DNA from: Sphingosinicella sp041916975
Lineage (GTDB): Bacteria > Pseudomonadota > Alphaproteobacteria > Sphingomonadales > Sphingomonadaceae
Assembly (NCBI RefSeq): GCF_041916975.1
Contig: NZ_JAYRYK010000001.1
Span: 2,108,001-2,172,000 of the forward strand
Length of the DNA: 64,000 nucleotides
Direction: 5' to 3'
The notes beneath the pieces are model-generated. The model did not search any database, had not been told where the DNA came from, and saw only the letters and a program-made list of their open reading frames with translations. Position numbers and translations under genes: made by a program. Shown piece after piece: positions 8,742-17,574 of the stretch (position 1 is its first letter; every line of letters begins with the position of its first letter).

Positions 8742-10475
8742 TCACGCGGCTTCGCGCCGCGGCCGGTCCTCGGCCTCCGGCACAGTCAGTTCGCCATGTG
8801 CCGTCACGGTCCCTACCCCGCCGCGCGCCGTGTAGGCGGCGGGCGGGAAGGCCATCCATTTCGGGACCCAGCCATCGACCTTGGTCCGGCCGTTGGTGCC
8901 GTCTAGATGGTCGCGGATGATCGTCTTCAAGGTCGCGCCCTTCTCCTTGGCATTGGCAGCGGCGACCTCGGCTCCGCCCACCTCGGCGACCAACGCGGTC
9001 AGCACCTCCCTGTCGCGCAAGCCTTCAAAGAAGGCATCGTCGGCGCTCCACCATTTGGCCATGTCGAGACCGATGTGGAGGCCCACGGCATCGACGGCGG
9101 CGCTTCCCGCAAACAACGTCTCGCCAATCACGATGGCGATCACGTCCATGACCGCACGGTCGGGAAGGTCGAGCAGACGCTGGAACAGCGCCGCGAGCGT
9201 CATCCGATTGCCGCCGGTCACGCTCGGCTCCTCGGCGTCGAACCCGAGGAGCGCCAGCACCGCACGGCGCTTCTCGTCGAAGACCGTCTCTGCGCGGCAA
9301 ACCTCGACGCTTTCGCGAACATCGTGGTCCTTCGCCGACTGCGGTTCGATCTTCACATTCCACAGCGGCGATCCGGCGACGGCATGGGCAACCATCAACC
9401 GCAGTGCGGCGGCAGGATGACCGGTCAGCGCCGCACGCACGGCGGCATGACGATGTAGGTCGACATAGGTCTGCATGCGCGCGGTCATCTCGGGGCGAGC
9501 CACCTTGGCCGCCGCCTCGAACTTCTCGCCCTTTTCAAGCTGCGCCGCTTCTTTCGCGGTGACATAGCCCTCGTGGATATCGACCTCGCCGCTATCGCGG
9601 ACCTCGATATAGACGCGCCCGCCCTTGCGCTTCGCGGCGTGGCGATGCTCCCATTCGGGGAAGTGGTCACCCTTGGGCAGGACGACGACATCGCTCCACC
9701 CCTCGTCCAGAAATCGTGACCGGCGTTCCTCGACGGCAGGAAGCTGGGCGGTCCAGAAAGCATCGCTGTCCGCGAAATAGCGCTCGTCCCCAAACAGGTC
9801 GGCAATGATCGAAAGGCCGCTTGCTTCGACGTCGAATAGCGCGTGCTCAACGCGGATCGCGCCGCCGCCGAACAGCCAATTTTTGAGTTGCTGACCCTGC
9901 GGGCAATAGACATTCGCGTCATCGAACAGCGCCAGCCATGCTCGCTGCTGCGATTTGGAGGCCATCGTTAGGTGCCGCACCGTGCCCACGCTGATCCTCT
10001 CCTTGGCGTAAAGCGAGCGGATGCGGGGCAAGAGATTGCCGAGCGCGAGGATGCGTTTCACCATTGCCTCGGGCATTCCGAACGTATCGGAAATATCCCC
10101 TATGCTACGCCCCTCGCGAACGAGCCGCGTGTAAGTGACCCACTGCGTGACCTCGTCGGCATCGCGCCGCGCGACATTCTCGATCAACGAAGCTTCGAGC
10201 GCGGCGGCATCATCGCCTTCTTCGAGGATCGCACAAGGCATCGGCTCGGCCTCACCCTTTTCGCTGGCGACAATGGTCGCCGCAGTGAAGCGCCGCGCCC
10301 CTGCGACGATTTCGAACGCGCCCTCGGCGCAATTCGGACGGACGATCAGCGGAACGAGAACGCCGCGAGCACGGACGGTCGGCAGAATATCAGCAACGTC
10401 GGGCGCCTTTTTGGCGTAGCGCATGTTGGTTTTGCTGATCGACAGCTTGCCAAGATCGATAAAGTCGAGTTTCAT
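8742..10475 (-). CDS. ParB/RepB/Spo0J-type partition protein
   Basis: A 577-aa protein with a ParB N-terminal nuclease-like domain at about residues 5-110 (LSISKTNMRYAKK, VRARGVLVPLIVRPN, VAGARRF, LIENVARRDADE). A helix-turn-helix follows at about 125-170 (RSIGDISDTFGMPEAMVKRILALGNL). The long C-terminal region is Ala-rich and of unknown fold. It is much larger than chromosomal ParB and matches the long ParB-like proteins carried by sphingomonad plasmids and integrative elements. No parA partner is nearby, so it may act in element maintenance or gene control rather than as a classical partition pair. The start ATG (10475) begins MKLDFIDLGKLSIS as expected. Confidence 0.88.
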   Translation of the reverse strand: MKLDFIDLGKLSISKTNMRYAKKAPDVADILPTVRARGVLVPLIVRPNCAEGAFEIVAGARRFTAATIVASEKGEAEPMPCAILEEGDDAAALEASLIENVARRDADEVTQWVTYTRLVREGRSIGDISDTFGMPEAMVKRILALGNLLPRIRSLYAKERISVGTVRHLTMASKSQQRAWLALFDDANVYCPQGQQLKNWLFGGGAIRVEHALFDVEASGLSIIADLFGDERYFADSDAFWTAQLPAVEERRSRFLDEGWSDVVVLPKGDHFPEWEHRHAAKRKGGRVYIEVRDSGEVDIHEGYVTAKEAAQLEKGEKFEAAAKVARPEMTARMQTYVDLHRHAAVRAALTGHPAAALRLMVAHAVAGSPLWNVKIEPQSAKDHDVRESVEVCRAETVFDEKRRAVLALLGFDAEEPSVTGGNRMTLAALFQRLLDLPDRAVMDVIAIVIGETLFAGSAAVDAVGLHIGLDMAKWWSADDAFFEGLRDREVLTALVAEVGGAEVAAANAKEKGATLKTIIRDHLDGTNGRTKVDGWVPKWMAFPPAAYTARGGVGTVTAHGELTVPEAEDRPRREAA

Positions 10476-10568
10476 GGTCTTGCTCCTTGTGAGCGTCGGT
10501 CCCGTTGTGTCTTGAAGCGTGGCGGGACCGACTATGGATGACGGCGAAACGCGCCGCCTGCGTCAGCC

Positions 10569-11024
10569 TCAGCCCTTTGGCTTCGGAAGCTCGTCGCCAC
10601 GCGCAGCGCGACGGAAATTCTGTTCGGCGGTGATGATCGACCCCGCGCGGCGCGCCGCAGCGGCCCAGCCCGACAGCGGAACCTCGGACGCAAAGCTTTG
10701 ATCGCGCTCGATGCCGAGGCCAAAGGGCAGCCGCACCGACGCGAGTTCAGACAGGCTGAACGAACCGAGTTCGGGACAGCCGAACCCAAGATCGGCCAAC
10801 CCGAACAGCGTATCGCCATCCTCGCCCAATTCGGTCGCCAGCCAAGTCGCCGCACCGACCGGTGAGAAGAATTTAGCAACCGGCACGAAATCCGGCTCCA
10901 CCGCACCCGCCATCACGGCAGTACGCCGCGCTTCGTCATTCGCGCGCAAGGCGGCATGTAGTTCAGCGGACAGAGGCTTGCACCCATCGCGGCGCTCGTT
11001 GGTCTTTCCCATGTCATCCTCCAT
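10569..11024 (-). CDS. DUF2958 domain protein
   Basis: A 151-aa protein with the DUF2958 signature: VPVAKFFSPVGAATWLATEL, then LFGLADLGFGCPELG, then LSELASVRLPFGLGIERD. DUF2958 genes occur next to relaxase, partition and DUF736 genes in proteobacterial conjugative elements; no activity is established. An alternative start four codons in (MGKTNERR) is equally likely. It is the last left-arm backbone gene before the cargo and is on the same strand as the parB-like gene, 93 bp upstream of its start. Confidence 0.85.
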   Translation of the reverse strand: MEDDMGKTNERRDGCKPLSAELHAALRANDEARRTAVMAGAVEPDFVPVAKFFSPVGAATWLATELGEDGDTLFGLADLGFGCPELGSFSLSELASVRLPFGLGIERDQSFASEVPLSGWAAAARRAGSIITAEQNFRRAARGDELPKPKG

Positions 11025-11573
11025 TCCCGCCCCCTAACCATCAGGCCCCCGGCGGAGCGGGGGTGGGCGGCGAGAACGACCTGCCGGGCGCGGCCAGGAA
11101 GGCGGCCCGCACCCAAAGGGCTGGAACGAAGAGGAAGAGCCGTGCAGCGGCTTGCGGGACGCCGGGACGCGCCCAGAGGGGAGAGCCGGCCAACCCAGCG
11201 ACAGACGGGAGGCCGATCGAAAACGCCGCCGCGCACTGCGCGGCGCCATTATTCTCGTCAGCTATGACGACTGATCTGCCGCGACGGCGAACTAAGAGAA
11301 GGATCGCGCTCTCGGCGCGACCGCCGGCGGTGCGGCGTGCGCGCGCAGCTGTGCTTAGCCGTCGCACCGCCAAGACAGGCGCACCGAGTGCGCAGCGCGG
11401 TCAAAACAAACATACGATCCCTGTCGGCGCCTGCCGCCGACAGCGAGCGCCCATCAACTGCCGCGCTCCTTCATCAGGGGGCGTCGCGGGGGCGTCCAGC
11501 CCCAGCGGATGGGGTACGGCCAGACGCGGCTGGCCGTCAGGGGAAGGTTTTCCCCTCGCTTTCCATATTTAGT
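11025..11573. other. GC-rich intergenic stretch at the backbone-cargo boundary
   Basis: About 550 bp before the ars promoter. Several open frames cross it on both strands, but they are Arg/Ala/Pro-rich, lack ribosome-binding sites and resemble no family, so no gene is called. It separates the divergent DUF2958 and ars genes. Confidence 0.6.
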
Positions 11574-11628
11574 ATCGGATTTTCCCGATGGGATTTGACG
11601 GCGATAAATGCATCGGATAATGCCGATG
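11574..11628 (+). promoter_or_regulatory. ars promoter with two ArsR operator-like dyads
   Basis: Two dyads are visible: ATCGG-N6-CCGAT (11574-11589) and CATCGG-N6-CCGATG (11611-11628). Between and within them are a -35-like TTTGAC (11594-11599) and a -10 GATAAT (11616-11621) with a 16-bp spacer. The second dyad covers the -10 box and touches the arsR start codon, so bound ArsR would block polymerase. The predicted transcription start is within about two bases of the ATG, implying a leaderless arsR mRNA. Confidence 0.65.
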
Positions 11629-11629
11629 A

Positions 11630-11959
11630 ATGAACAGCGATTCGGCACTGTCGGCCTTGGCCGCCCTCGCACATCCCACGCGTCTCAACGCGTTCCGACT
11701 GCTGGTCCAGCACGAGCCGGAAGGCCTTTCCACCGGCGAACTCGTCGACGCGTCGGGTCTCTCGCAAAGTACCTTCTCGACGCATCTGGCGGTCCTCGCG
11801 AAAGCGGGGCTGGTGACGTCGGAGAAGCGCGGCCGGCAGATCAACCAGCGCGCCGAACTCGACACGCTGAAAGGCCTGATGCTCTTCCTCGCTAACGACT
11901 GCTGCCAGGGACGACCCGAGCTTTGCGAACCGCTGCTCGCCGAACTTGCCTGCTGCTGA
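11630..11959 (+). CDS. arsR: ArsR-family arsenite-responsive repressor
   Basis: A 109-aa winged-helix repressor (ALAHPTRLNAFRLLVQ, then GLSQSTFSTHLAVLAKAGLV as the recognition helix). The metalloid site is a C-terminal Cys set, C91 and C92 with C99 (NDCCQGRPELC), as in the Acidithiobacillus ferrooxidans-type ArsR rather than the ELCVCDL type of E. coli. Two further Cys close the protein (C108, C109). It is first in arsR-arsC-acr3-arsH. There is no convincing Shine-Dalgarno sequence before the ATG; the operator occupies that space, consistent with leaderless translation and autoregulation. Confidence 0.93.
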   Translation: MNSDSALSALAALAHPTRLNAFRLLVQHEPEGLSTGELVDASGLSQSTFSTHLAVLAKAGLVTSEKRGRQINQRAELDTLKGLMLFLANDCCQGRPELCEPLLAELACC

Positions 11960-11969
11960 AGGACCTCAT

Positions 11970-12398
11970 GTGACCGACATCGTCATCTACCACAATCCCG
12001 ATTGCGGAACGTCACGCAACGCGCTGGCGATGATCCGCAACGCCGGCATCGAGCCGCACGTCGTCGAATATCTGAAGACGCCGCCATCGCGCGAGTTGCT
12101 CGAACAAATGATAGCGCGCGCGGGCATCGCGCCCCGCGCACTCCTCCGCGAGAAAGGGACGCCTTTTGCCGAACTCGGTCTCGGCGACGAAAGCCTCGAC
12201 GATGAGGCGCTCATCGATGCCATGATGCTGCATCCGATGCTCATCAACCGGCCGATCGTGGTCTCGCCGCTCGGCGTGAAGCTCTGCCGCCCCTCCGAGG
12301 AGGTGCTCGACCTTATCCCGGCGCAGCAGCGCAGCAGTTTCGCCAAGGAAGATGGCGAGCAGGTCGTCGACGACGCCGGCAATCGCGTCGGACTCTGA
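11970..12398 (+). CDS. arsC: glutaredoxin-coupled arsenate reductase ArsC
   Basis: Cytoplasmic reductase converting arsenate to arsenite, 142 aa. The active-site Cys is C12 in YHNPDCGTSRN. The conserved RPIVVSPLG segment near residue 95 carries the arsenate-binding Arg. GTG at 11970 is taken as the start: AAGGA lies about six bases upstream and the resulting length equals the family norm. A TTG eight codons earlier would overlap the arsR stop codon and add no homology. It supplies arsenite for the ACR3 pump encoded three bases downstream. Confidence 0.95.
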   Translation: MTDIVIYHNPDCGTSRNALAMIRNAGIEPHVVEYLKTPPSRELLEQMIARAGIAPRALLREKGTPFAELGLGDESLDDEALIDAMMLHPMLINRPIVVSPLGVKLCRPSEEVLDLIPAQQRSSFAKEDGEQVVDDAGNRVGL

Positions 12399-12401
12399 TC
12401 G

Positions 12402-13463
12402 ATGGCCAGCAAGCGCGAACGCCTGTCGTTCCTCGATCGGTACCTGACCCTGTGGATATTCCTCGCCATGGCGCTGGGCGTCCTGCTCGGCTCGACCTTC
12501 GCCGGACTTCCCGCCGCGATCGACAGCCTCTCCTGGGGCTCGACCAACATCCCGATCGCGATCGGCCTCATCCTGATGATGTATCCACCGCTGGCGCGCG
12601 TGCGCTACGAAGAGCTGCCGCGGGTGTTCGAAGATAAGCGGGTCCTCGCGATCTCTCTGATCCAGAACTGGATCATCGGCCCGGTGCTGATGTTCGCGCT
12701 CGCGGTGATCTTCCTGTCGGACAAGCCGGAATATATGACCGGCCTGATCCTCATCGGCCTCGCGCGCTGCATCGCGATGGTGATCGTCTGGAACCAGCTT
12801 GCGAAGGGCGACAATCAATATGTCGCGGCGCTCGTTGCCTTCAATTCGATCTTCCAGATTCTCTTCTTCAGCGTGTACGCTTGGTTCTTCCTGACCGTGC
12901 TGCCACCACTGTTCGGGCTCGAAAGCAGCGTCATCGACGTCAGCTTCTGGACCGTCGCCGAGGCGGTCCTCATCTATCTCGGCATCCCGTTCCTCGCCGG
13001 CTTCCTCACCCGCAAGATACTAGCCGGTGCAAAGGGGAACGACTGGTACGAGACCCGCTTCCTGCCCAAGATCGCGCCGATCACGCTCGTCGCGCTGCTA
13101 TTCACGATCGTCGCGATGTTCAGCCTCAAGGGGAGCGAGATCGTCACTATTCCGGGCGACGTCGTCCGTATCGCGATCCCGCTGACCATCTATTTCGTGG
13201 TCCAGTTTGTCATCAGCTTCTGGATGGGCAAGCTGATCGAAGCCGATTATCCACGCACCACGGCGATCGCCTTCACGGCGGCGGGCAATAATTTCGAACT
13301 CGCAATCGTCGTCGCGATCGCTGCCTTTGGCCTCGCCTCGCCCGTAGCCTTTGCCGCGGTCATCGGCCCGCTCGTCGAGGTGCCGATCCTCATCCTTCTC
13401 GTCCATGTCGCCTTCCGGTTAGGTCGGCGCTGGTTTCCAGGTTCCACTCCCGCAAAAGACTGA
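12402..13463 (+). CDS. arsB: ACR3-family arsenite efflux transporter
   Basis: Inner-membrane arsenite/proton antiporter of the ACR3 (Arsenical-resistance-3, BASS superfamily) type, 353 aa with about ten hydrophobic segments. The essential Cys of the fourth helix is present in GLARCIAMVIVWNQLAKGDNQYVA. The second conserved face (FTAAGNNFELAIVVAIAAFG) is intact. It is unrelated to the E. coli ArsB fold despite the shared gene name. It starts three bases after arsC and is followed closely by arsH, so it is co-transcribed. The length is full for the family. Confidence 0.96.
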   Translation: MASKRERLSFLDRYLTLWIFLAMALGVLLGSTFAGLPAAIDSLSWGSTNIPIAIGLILMMYPPLARVRYEELPRVFEDKRVLAISLIQNWIIGPVLMFALAVIFLSDKPEYMTGLILIGLARCIAMVIVWNQLAKGDNQYVAALVAFNSIFQILFFSVYAWFFLTVLPPLFGLESSVIDVSFWTVAEAVLIYLGIPFLAGFLTRKILAGAKGNDWYETRFLPKIAPITLVALLFTIVAMFSLKGSEIVTIPGDVVRIAIPLTIYFVVQFVISFWMGKLIEADYPRTTAIAFTAAGNNFELAIVVAIAAFGLASPVAFAAVIGPLVEVPILILLVHVAFRLGRRWFPGSTPAKD

Positions 13464-13468
13464 ACTTC

Positions 13469-14239
13469 ATGACAGCTCCGACTTTCTCCCGCCTGCGCGC
13501 GCTCGCCGACCCCGACCACCTTCCCGCACTGAGCGCGGAATATGTCCGCGCACAACCCGGTCTCGGCCTCGGCCCCCTCGATCCCGCACCACGCATCCTG
13601 CTCCTTTACGGTTCCTTGCGTGAACGCTCCTACTCGCGGCTAGTCGTCGAGGAGACTGCCCGCCTTCTGCAGCTTTTCGGCTGCGAGACGCGCATCTTCG
13701 ATCCCTCGGACCTGCCGATGCCCGACCTGATCGCCGACGACGATCATCCCGCCGTCGAAGAACTGCGCCAGCATTCGCTCTGGTCTGAAGGCCAGGTCTG
13801 GTGCAGCCCCGAGCGCCACGGGCAGATCACCGGGATCATGAAGGCGCAGATCGACCATCTGCCCCTCGCCTACAAGGGTCTGCGCCCGACGCAGGGGCGC
13901 ACGCTGGCGGTGATGCAAGTCTCCGCAGGATCGCAGTCGTTCAATAGCGTCAACACGCTGCGCATTCTCGGCCGCTGGATGCGGATGATTACGATCCCCA
14001 ACCAATCGAGCGTTGCCAAGGCCTATGCCGAGTTCGACGAAGCGGGCCGCATGCTGTCTTCGAGCTATTACGACCGGATCGTCGATGTCGCCGAAGAGCT
14101 TGTTCGATTCACCGTTTTGACGCGCGGCCATGCCGACCAGCTTGTCGATCGCTATTCGGAAAGAAAGGACCGCCAGGAACCGGTCGTGACGCCGGCGCAA
14201 CTTGCAGAGCTTCCGGGGACATGGCGGACCGAGAGGTAA
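13469..14239 (+). CDS. arsH: ArsH NADPH-dependent FMN reductase
   Basis: A 256-aa flavoprotein. The NADPH-dependent FMN reductase fold begins at about residue 42 with ILLLYGSLRERSYSRLVVEE, the phosphate-binding loop of this family. EGQVWCSPERHGQITGIMKAQIDHLP and the ArsH-specific C-terminal half follow. ArsH oxidises trivalent organoarsenicals and can act as an azo- or quinone reductase. It starts five bases after the acr3 stop codon and closes the ars operon. Confidence 0.95.
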   Translation: MTAPTFSRLRALADPDHLPALSAEYVRAQPGLGLGPLDPAPRILLLYGSLRERSYSRLVVEETARLLQLFGCETRIFDPSDLPMPDLIADDDHPAVEELRQHSLWSEGQVWCSPERHGQITGIMKAQIDHLPLAYKGLRPTQGRTLAVMQVSAGSQSFNSVNTLRILGRWMRMITIPNQSSVAKAYAEFDEAGRMLSSSYYDRIVDVAEELVRFTVLTRGHADQLVDRYSERKDRQEPVVTPAQLAELPGTWRTER

Positions 14240-14349
14240 AAGCTCAGTGGTTGCGCCGTCATCATCCCGCTTTCGCACTCCTCGGTGTGTAACCGATCGC
14301 TACGCGCGACGAATTGACTCAGGAAGCCTCCGCGCCGAGAAGGGAATTT

Positions 14350-14715
14350 GTGAAGCACTGGCTTACCTTGATGCTCCTTGCGGGAGCGCTCCTTGGTCTC
14401 TTTGGCCAGGAGGCGGCGTTCGCGATGGCAAGACCGGTCGTCGAAGCTCAGCAACCCGTTGCTTCGCCAGCGATGAGTCCCGAGTGCGCCGAAATGATGG
14501 GCGTCGACACCGCGCAGCCCGATCAGCCGTGCAAGGGCATGACGCTCGACTGCATCGCCAAGATGGGCTGCGCCGTTCCGCTGGCGGTCGTCACGCCCGG
14601 CGCGCCGCTTGTGGTCGCCGGTCATCGGCGCGAACTGGTCGATCCGCTTGCCGTGCAGCGCTTGGTTGGACGCAGCTTCGGCCCAGAACCCGAGCCACCG
14701 CTAGCCCTCGGTTGA
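14350..14715 (+). CDS. small exported protein preceding the cus operon
   Basis: A 121-aa protein with an N-terminal signal segment (KHWLTLMLLAGALLGLFGQEAAFA). A Met/Cys-rich middle follows (SPECAEMMGVDTAQ, CKGMTLDCIAKMGCAV) with four Cys that could bind metal. The tail is FGPEPEPPLALG. GTG at 14350 is chosen over an upstream TTG because it follows AGAAGGGA and starts the signal peptide directly. No family is recognised. It heads the copper operon, and its Pro-Glu-Pro-Pro tail resembles those of the small proteins that precede czcC (37367-37693) and the czc remnant (41050-41391), suggesting a shared accessory role. Confidence 0.7.
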   Translation: MKHWLTLMLLAGALLGLFGQEAAFAMARPVVEAQQPVASPAMSPECAEMMGVDTAQPDQPCKGMTLDCIAKMGCAVPLAVVTPGAPLVVAGHRRELVDPLAVQRLVGRSFGPEPEPPLALG

Positions 14716-14781
14716 ATCGCGCATTGCGTGCCGCCTCGTCGCGGCGCGCAATTCCCGGCTTTTCAATCGAGGAAATTCAAA

Positions 14782-15048
14782 ATGAAAATAATATTGTTCG
14801 CCGCAGCGATTGCGGCCGTCGGCCTTGCAACGCCGACCTTCGCCCAGGAAAAATCGGGCGGTCACTATGAATGGCGCGAGCGCCAACTTCCCGGACCGAA
14901 CAAGTCCAACATCTCGCCGCGCGTTCGCGTCTGGGTCGATGACGCCCCGCCCGAGATGGCGAGTTGCGACTGCGACATGATGAAGTCCCATGCAGCCAAC
15001 TGCATGAAGACCATTTCCGCTCGTCAGATGATGCCCGCGAAGGGCTGA
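14782..15048 (+). CDS. small periplasmic hypothetical protein in the cus operon
   Basis: An 88-aa protein with a clear signal peptide (MKIILFAAAIAAVGLATPTFAQ). The mature part contains YEWRERQLPGPNKSNISPR and a Cys/Met/His-containing tail (MASCDCDMMKSHAANCMK) that could bind copper or silver. The ATG at 14782 follows GAGGAAA. No named family is recognised. It sits between the Met/Cys-rich exported protein and the outer-membrane factor gene on the same strand, so a periplasmic metal-binding role in the efflux operon is inferred. Confidence 0.72.
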   Translation: MKIILFAAAIAAVGLATPTFAQEKSGGHYEWRERQLPGPNKSNISPRVRVWVDDAPPEMASCDCDMMKSHAANCMKTISARQMMPAKG

Positions 15049-15112
15049 CGCTGTGCCGCCCCCGGCGCACGCGTCGGGGGCGGACCTGCCTTCGCCCGGA
15101 GAGGGGAACATC

Positions 15113-16342
15113 ATGCGCATATTGCTTGCAACCGCCGCCCTGGCGCTGCTGCCCACGGTGCTTCGCGCCGAACCCATGTCGCTGGACGAAGCGCTTCGGC
15201 GCGCCGAAACACAGGCGCCCGAGCTTCGCGCGCGCGAAGCGGGCGTCGATGCGGCCACATCCGCGGCCATCGCGGCGGACCGCTTGCCCGACCCGAAGCT
15301 CGATCTCGCGGTCAAGGATTTCCCGGTGACCGGCCCCGATGCGGGCCGGTTCAACCGCGACGACTTCACGATGCAAGTCATCGGCGTGAGCCAGGAATTC
15401 ACCAATCCCGCCAAGCGCCGCGCCCGCGCCTTGCGCGCGAGCGCCGACATCGACGTCGCCGAGGCCGAGCAGGCGGTCGCCGCGCAGGATGTCCGGCTCG
15501 CAACGGCACTGGCATGGATCGATCTCCATTATGCGAAGAAGCGGCTGAAGGAACTCGATCTGCTCGACGCCGAACTCGACGACCTGCAAGCAACGGTGGC
15601 CGCCCGGCTCGCAAGCGGCGCGGCGCGTCCGGCGCAGGCGCTCGAGCCCGAGCAACTGCGCGCCGGGCTCGCCGACCGGCGCAGTGCGCTCACCTCCGAA
15701 ATCGCGCGATACCGGGCGCAGCTTACCAGATTTACCGGCGATGCCGCCGCCGATACGACGGGCGATCTGCCGCCGCTTGTGGTCGATGGCGACGCGCTTC
15801 GCGCCGGGCTCGCCGCCTTGCCGCTGCTGCGCGCCTATGACGCACGGACAATCGCCGCCGACGCCGAAACCGGCCTCGCGCGCGCCGAGAAGCGACCCGA
15901 CTGGACGGTAAATGCCGCCTATGGCCGGCGCGAGCCAAATTTTGGCGACCTCGTCACGGTCGGGGTGACGATCGACCTGCCGCTGTTTGCGAAGAAACGG
16001 CAAGACCCCAAAATTGCCGCCCGCGCGAGTGAAGCGACGCGGGCGCGCCTCGACCGCGAAGCGGCCGAACGCGAGGTCGCGGCAGCGCTTTCCGCCGATC
16101 TCGCTATGCACCGCATGCACGACGAGCAGCTAGCCAATGCGCGGACCAGACTGGTGCCGCTCGCCAAGAAGCGTGCGCAGCTCGATCTTGAGAGCTTCGG
16201 GGCGGGCCGTCTCGATCTCGGGACCGCCCTCTTATCGACACTCGCGCTTGCTGAAGCAGAGGTCGATGCGCTCGCCCGCGAAGCCGAAGTGGCGCGCGAC
16301 GGAGTGCGGATCATTTACACTTATGGGGAGGCACGGCGATGA
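15113..16342 (+). CDS. cusC: TolC-family outer-membrane factor (CusC/CzcC-like)
   Basis: A 409-aa outer-membrane channel subunit of a heavy-metal RND efflux system. It has a signal peptide (MRILLATAALALLPTVLRAEP) and two repeats of the long helical OEP domain, starting MSLDEALRRAETQAPELRARE and again in the second half (GLARAEKRPDWTVNAAYGRR, GVTIDLPLFAKKRQDPKIAA). The ATG at 15113 with an upstream GGAGAGGGG is preferred over a GTG 20 codons earlier, which would precede the signal peptide. It overlaps the start of cusB by four bases. Assignment as cusC rests on its place before cusB-cusA-cusF. Confidence 0.88.
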   Translation: MRILLATAALALLPTVLRAEPMSLDEALRRAETQAPELRAREAGVDAATSAAIAADRLPDPKLDLAVKDFPVTGPDAGRFNRDDFTMQVIGVSQEFTNPAKRRARALRASADIDVAEAEQAVAAQDVRLATALAWIDLHYAKKRLKELDLLDAELDDLQATVAARLASGAARPAQALEPEQLRAGLADRRSALTSEIARYRAQLTRFTGDAAADTTGDLPPLVVDGDALRAGLAALPLLRAYDARTIAADAETGLARAEKRPDWTVNAAYGRREPNFGDLVTVGVTIDLPLFAKKRQDPKIAARASEATRARLDREAAEREVAAALSADLAMHRMHDEQLANARTRLVPLAKKRAQLDLESFGAGRLDLGTALLSTLALAEAEVDALAREAEVARDGVRIIYTYGEARR

Positions 16343-17574
16343 CCGATGCAACGACAGCGGCACGGTGGCGTGCCGCAATATTGGCTGCCGTACTCGTGGC
16401 TGGCGGCGGGGGCTATTGGCTCGGACAGCGCGGCACGGACGAGATGGCGTCGGGGGCGGCGAGCGGCGATGGCGGCAAGATACTCTATTATTACGACCCG
16501 ATGTTCCCGAACCAGAAGTTCGACCAGCCCGGCAAGTCGCCCTTCATGGATATGGAACTTGTGCCCAAATATGCCGACGGGGGCGGCGGAAGTGAGGCTG
16601 CGCCGGGCGTGGCGGTCGATCCCTCGGCGCGGCAAAGCCTCGGCATCCGCGTGGTCGCCGCCGAAACGGGCAGCCTTGCGGCGACGCTCGACGTCACGGG
16701 GACGGTCGATTTCAACCAGCGCGACTTCGCGATCGTTCAGGCGCGCTCCGGCGGTTTCGTCGAGCGCGTCTACCGGCTCGCGCCAGGCGATGTGATCCGC
16801 GCGGGCGCGCCGATCGCCGACGTGCAGTCGCCCGAATGGGGCGGCGCGCAGACCGAATATCTGAGCGTCAAGCGGCTCGGCAGGCCCGAACTTACCGCAG
16901 CAGCGCGGCAGCGCCTCCGCCTCATGGGCATGCCCGAAGGGGTGATCGCGCAGGTCGACCGCAGCGGTCGCACGAGCGGCACTGTCACCGTGCGCGCGCC
17001 GATCGGGGGCGTCGTCCAGACGCTCAGCGCACGTGCCGGCGTGACGCTTGCCGAAGGCCAGACGCTTGCCGAAATCTCCGGCCTCGGAACGGTGTGGCTC
17101 AATGCCGCGCTTCCCGAGGTCCAGGCCGGAACGGTGCAGATCGGCCAGCGCGCGAACGCCAAGCTCACCGCCTTTCCGGGCGAGACCTTCGCCGGCCGTG
17201 TCGTCGCGATCCTGCCGACCGCGGCGGCGGACAGCCGGACGCTGACCGCGCGGGTCGAACTCGCGAACCGCGGCGGGCGCCTGCGCCCCGGCATGTTCGC
17301 GACCGTCGCATTGGGAGGCGACGCCAAGCCAGCGCTGCTCGTGCCGAGCGAGGCGGTGACCCGCACCGGAACGCGCACGATCGTGATGCTCGAGATGGGC
17401 GACGGCCGCTATCATCCCGCCGAAGTCGAGACCGGACGCGAGGGCGGCGGCAAGACCGAGATCTTGCGCGGCCTTGCGGCGGGCGAGAAGGTGGTCGCCT
17501 CGGGCCAGTTCCTTCTCGATTCCGAAGCGAGCCTGACCGGCATCGCGGTCCGGTCCCTGGGCTATGCGAAATGA
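16339..17574 (+). CDS. cusB: CusB-like periplasmic adaptor with heavy-metal-binding domain
   Basis: A 411-aa membrane-fusion subunit. It has an N-terminal membrane anchor/signal (AAILAAVLVAGGGGYWLGQ). A YHS-like heavy-metal-binding segment at about 50-76 (YYYDPMFPNQKFDQPGKSPF) is typical of CusB homologues. The barrel-sandwich hybrid and beta-barrel domains follow (VDFNQRDFAIVQARSGGFVERVY; VTVRAPIGGVV; GMFATVALGG). The adaptor links the inner-membrane pump to the outer-membrane channel and passes Cu(I)/Ag(I) to CusA. It overlaps cusC by four bases and cusA by four (ATGA), indicating translational coupling. Confidence 0.93.
   Translation: MTDATTAARWRAAILAAVLVAGGGGYWLGQRGTDEMASGAASGDGGKILYYYDPMFPNQKFDQPGKSPFMDMELVPKYADGGGGSEAAPGVAVDPSARQSLGIRVVAAETGSLAATLDVTGTVDFNQRDFAIVQARSGGFVERVYRLAPGDVIRAGAPIADVQSPEWGGAQTEYLSVKRLGRPELTAAARQRLRLMGMPEGVIAQVDRSGRTSGTVTVRAPIGGVVQTLSARAGVTLAEGQTLAEISGLGTVWLNAALPEVQAGTVQIGQRANAKLTAFPGETFAGRVVAILPTAAADSRTLTARVELANRGGRLRPGMFATVALGGDAKPALLVPSEAVTRTGTRTIVMLEMGDGRYHPAEVETGREGGGKTEILRGLAAGEKVVASGQFLLDSEASLTGIAVRSLGYAK

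Noticed and set aside
11063..11572. A 169-codon open frame between the DUF2958 and arsR genes.
   Set aside because: Arg/Ala/Pro-rich, no ribosome-binding site, no recognisable motif, and overlapping frames of similar length on the other strand.
16836..17570. In-frame 245-codon extension upstream of cusA.
   Set aside because: It lies wholly inside cusB in another frame; the CusA N-terminus MIERIIRASVAARG starts exactly at the ATG overlapping the cusB stop codon.
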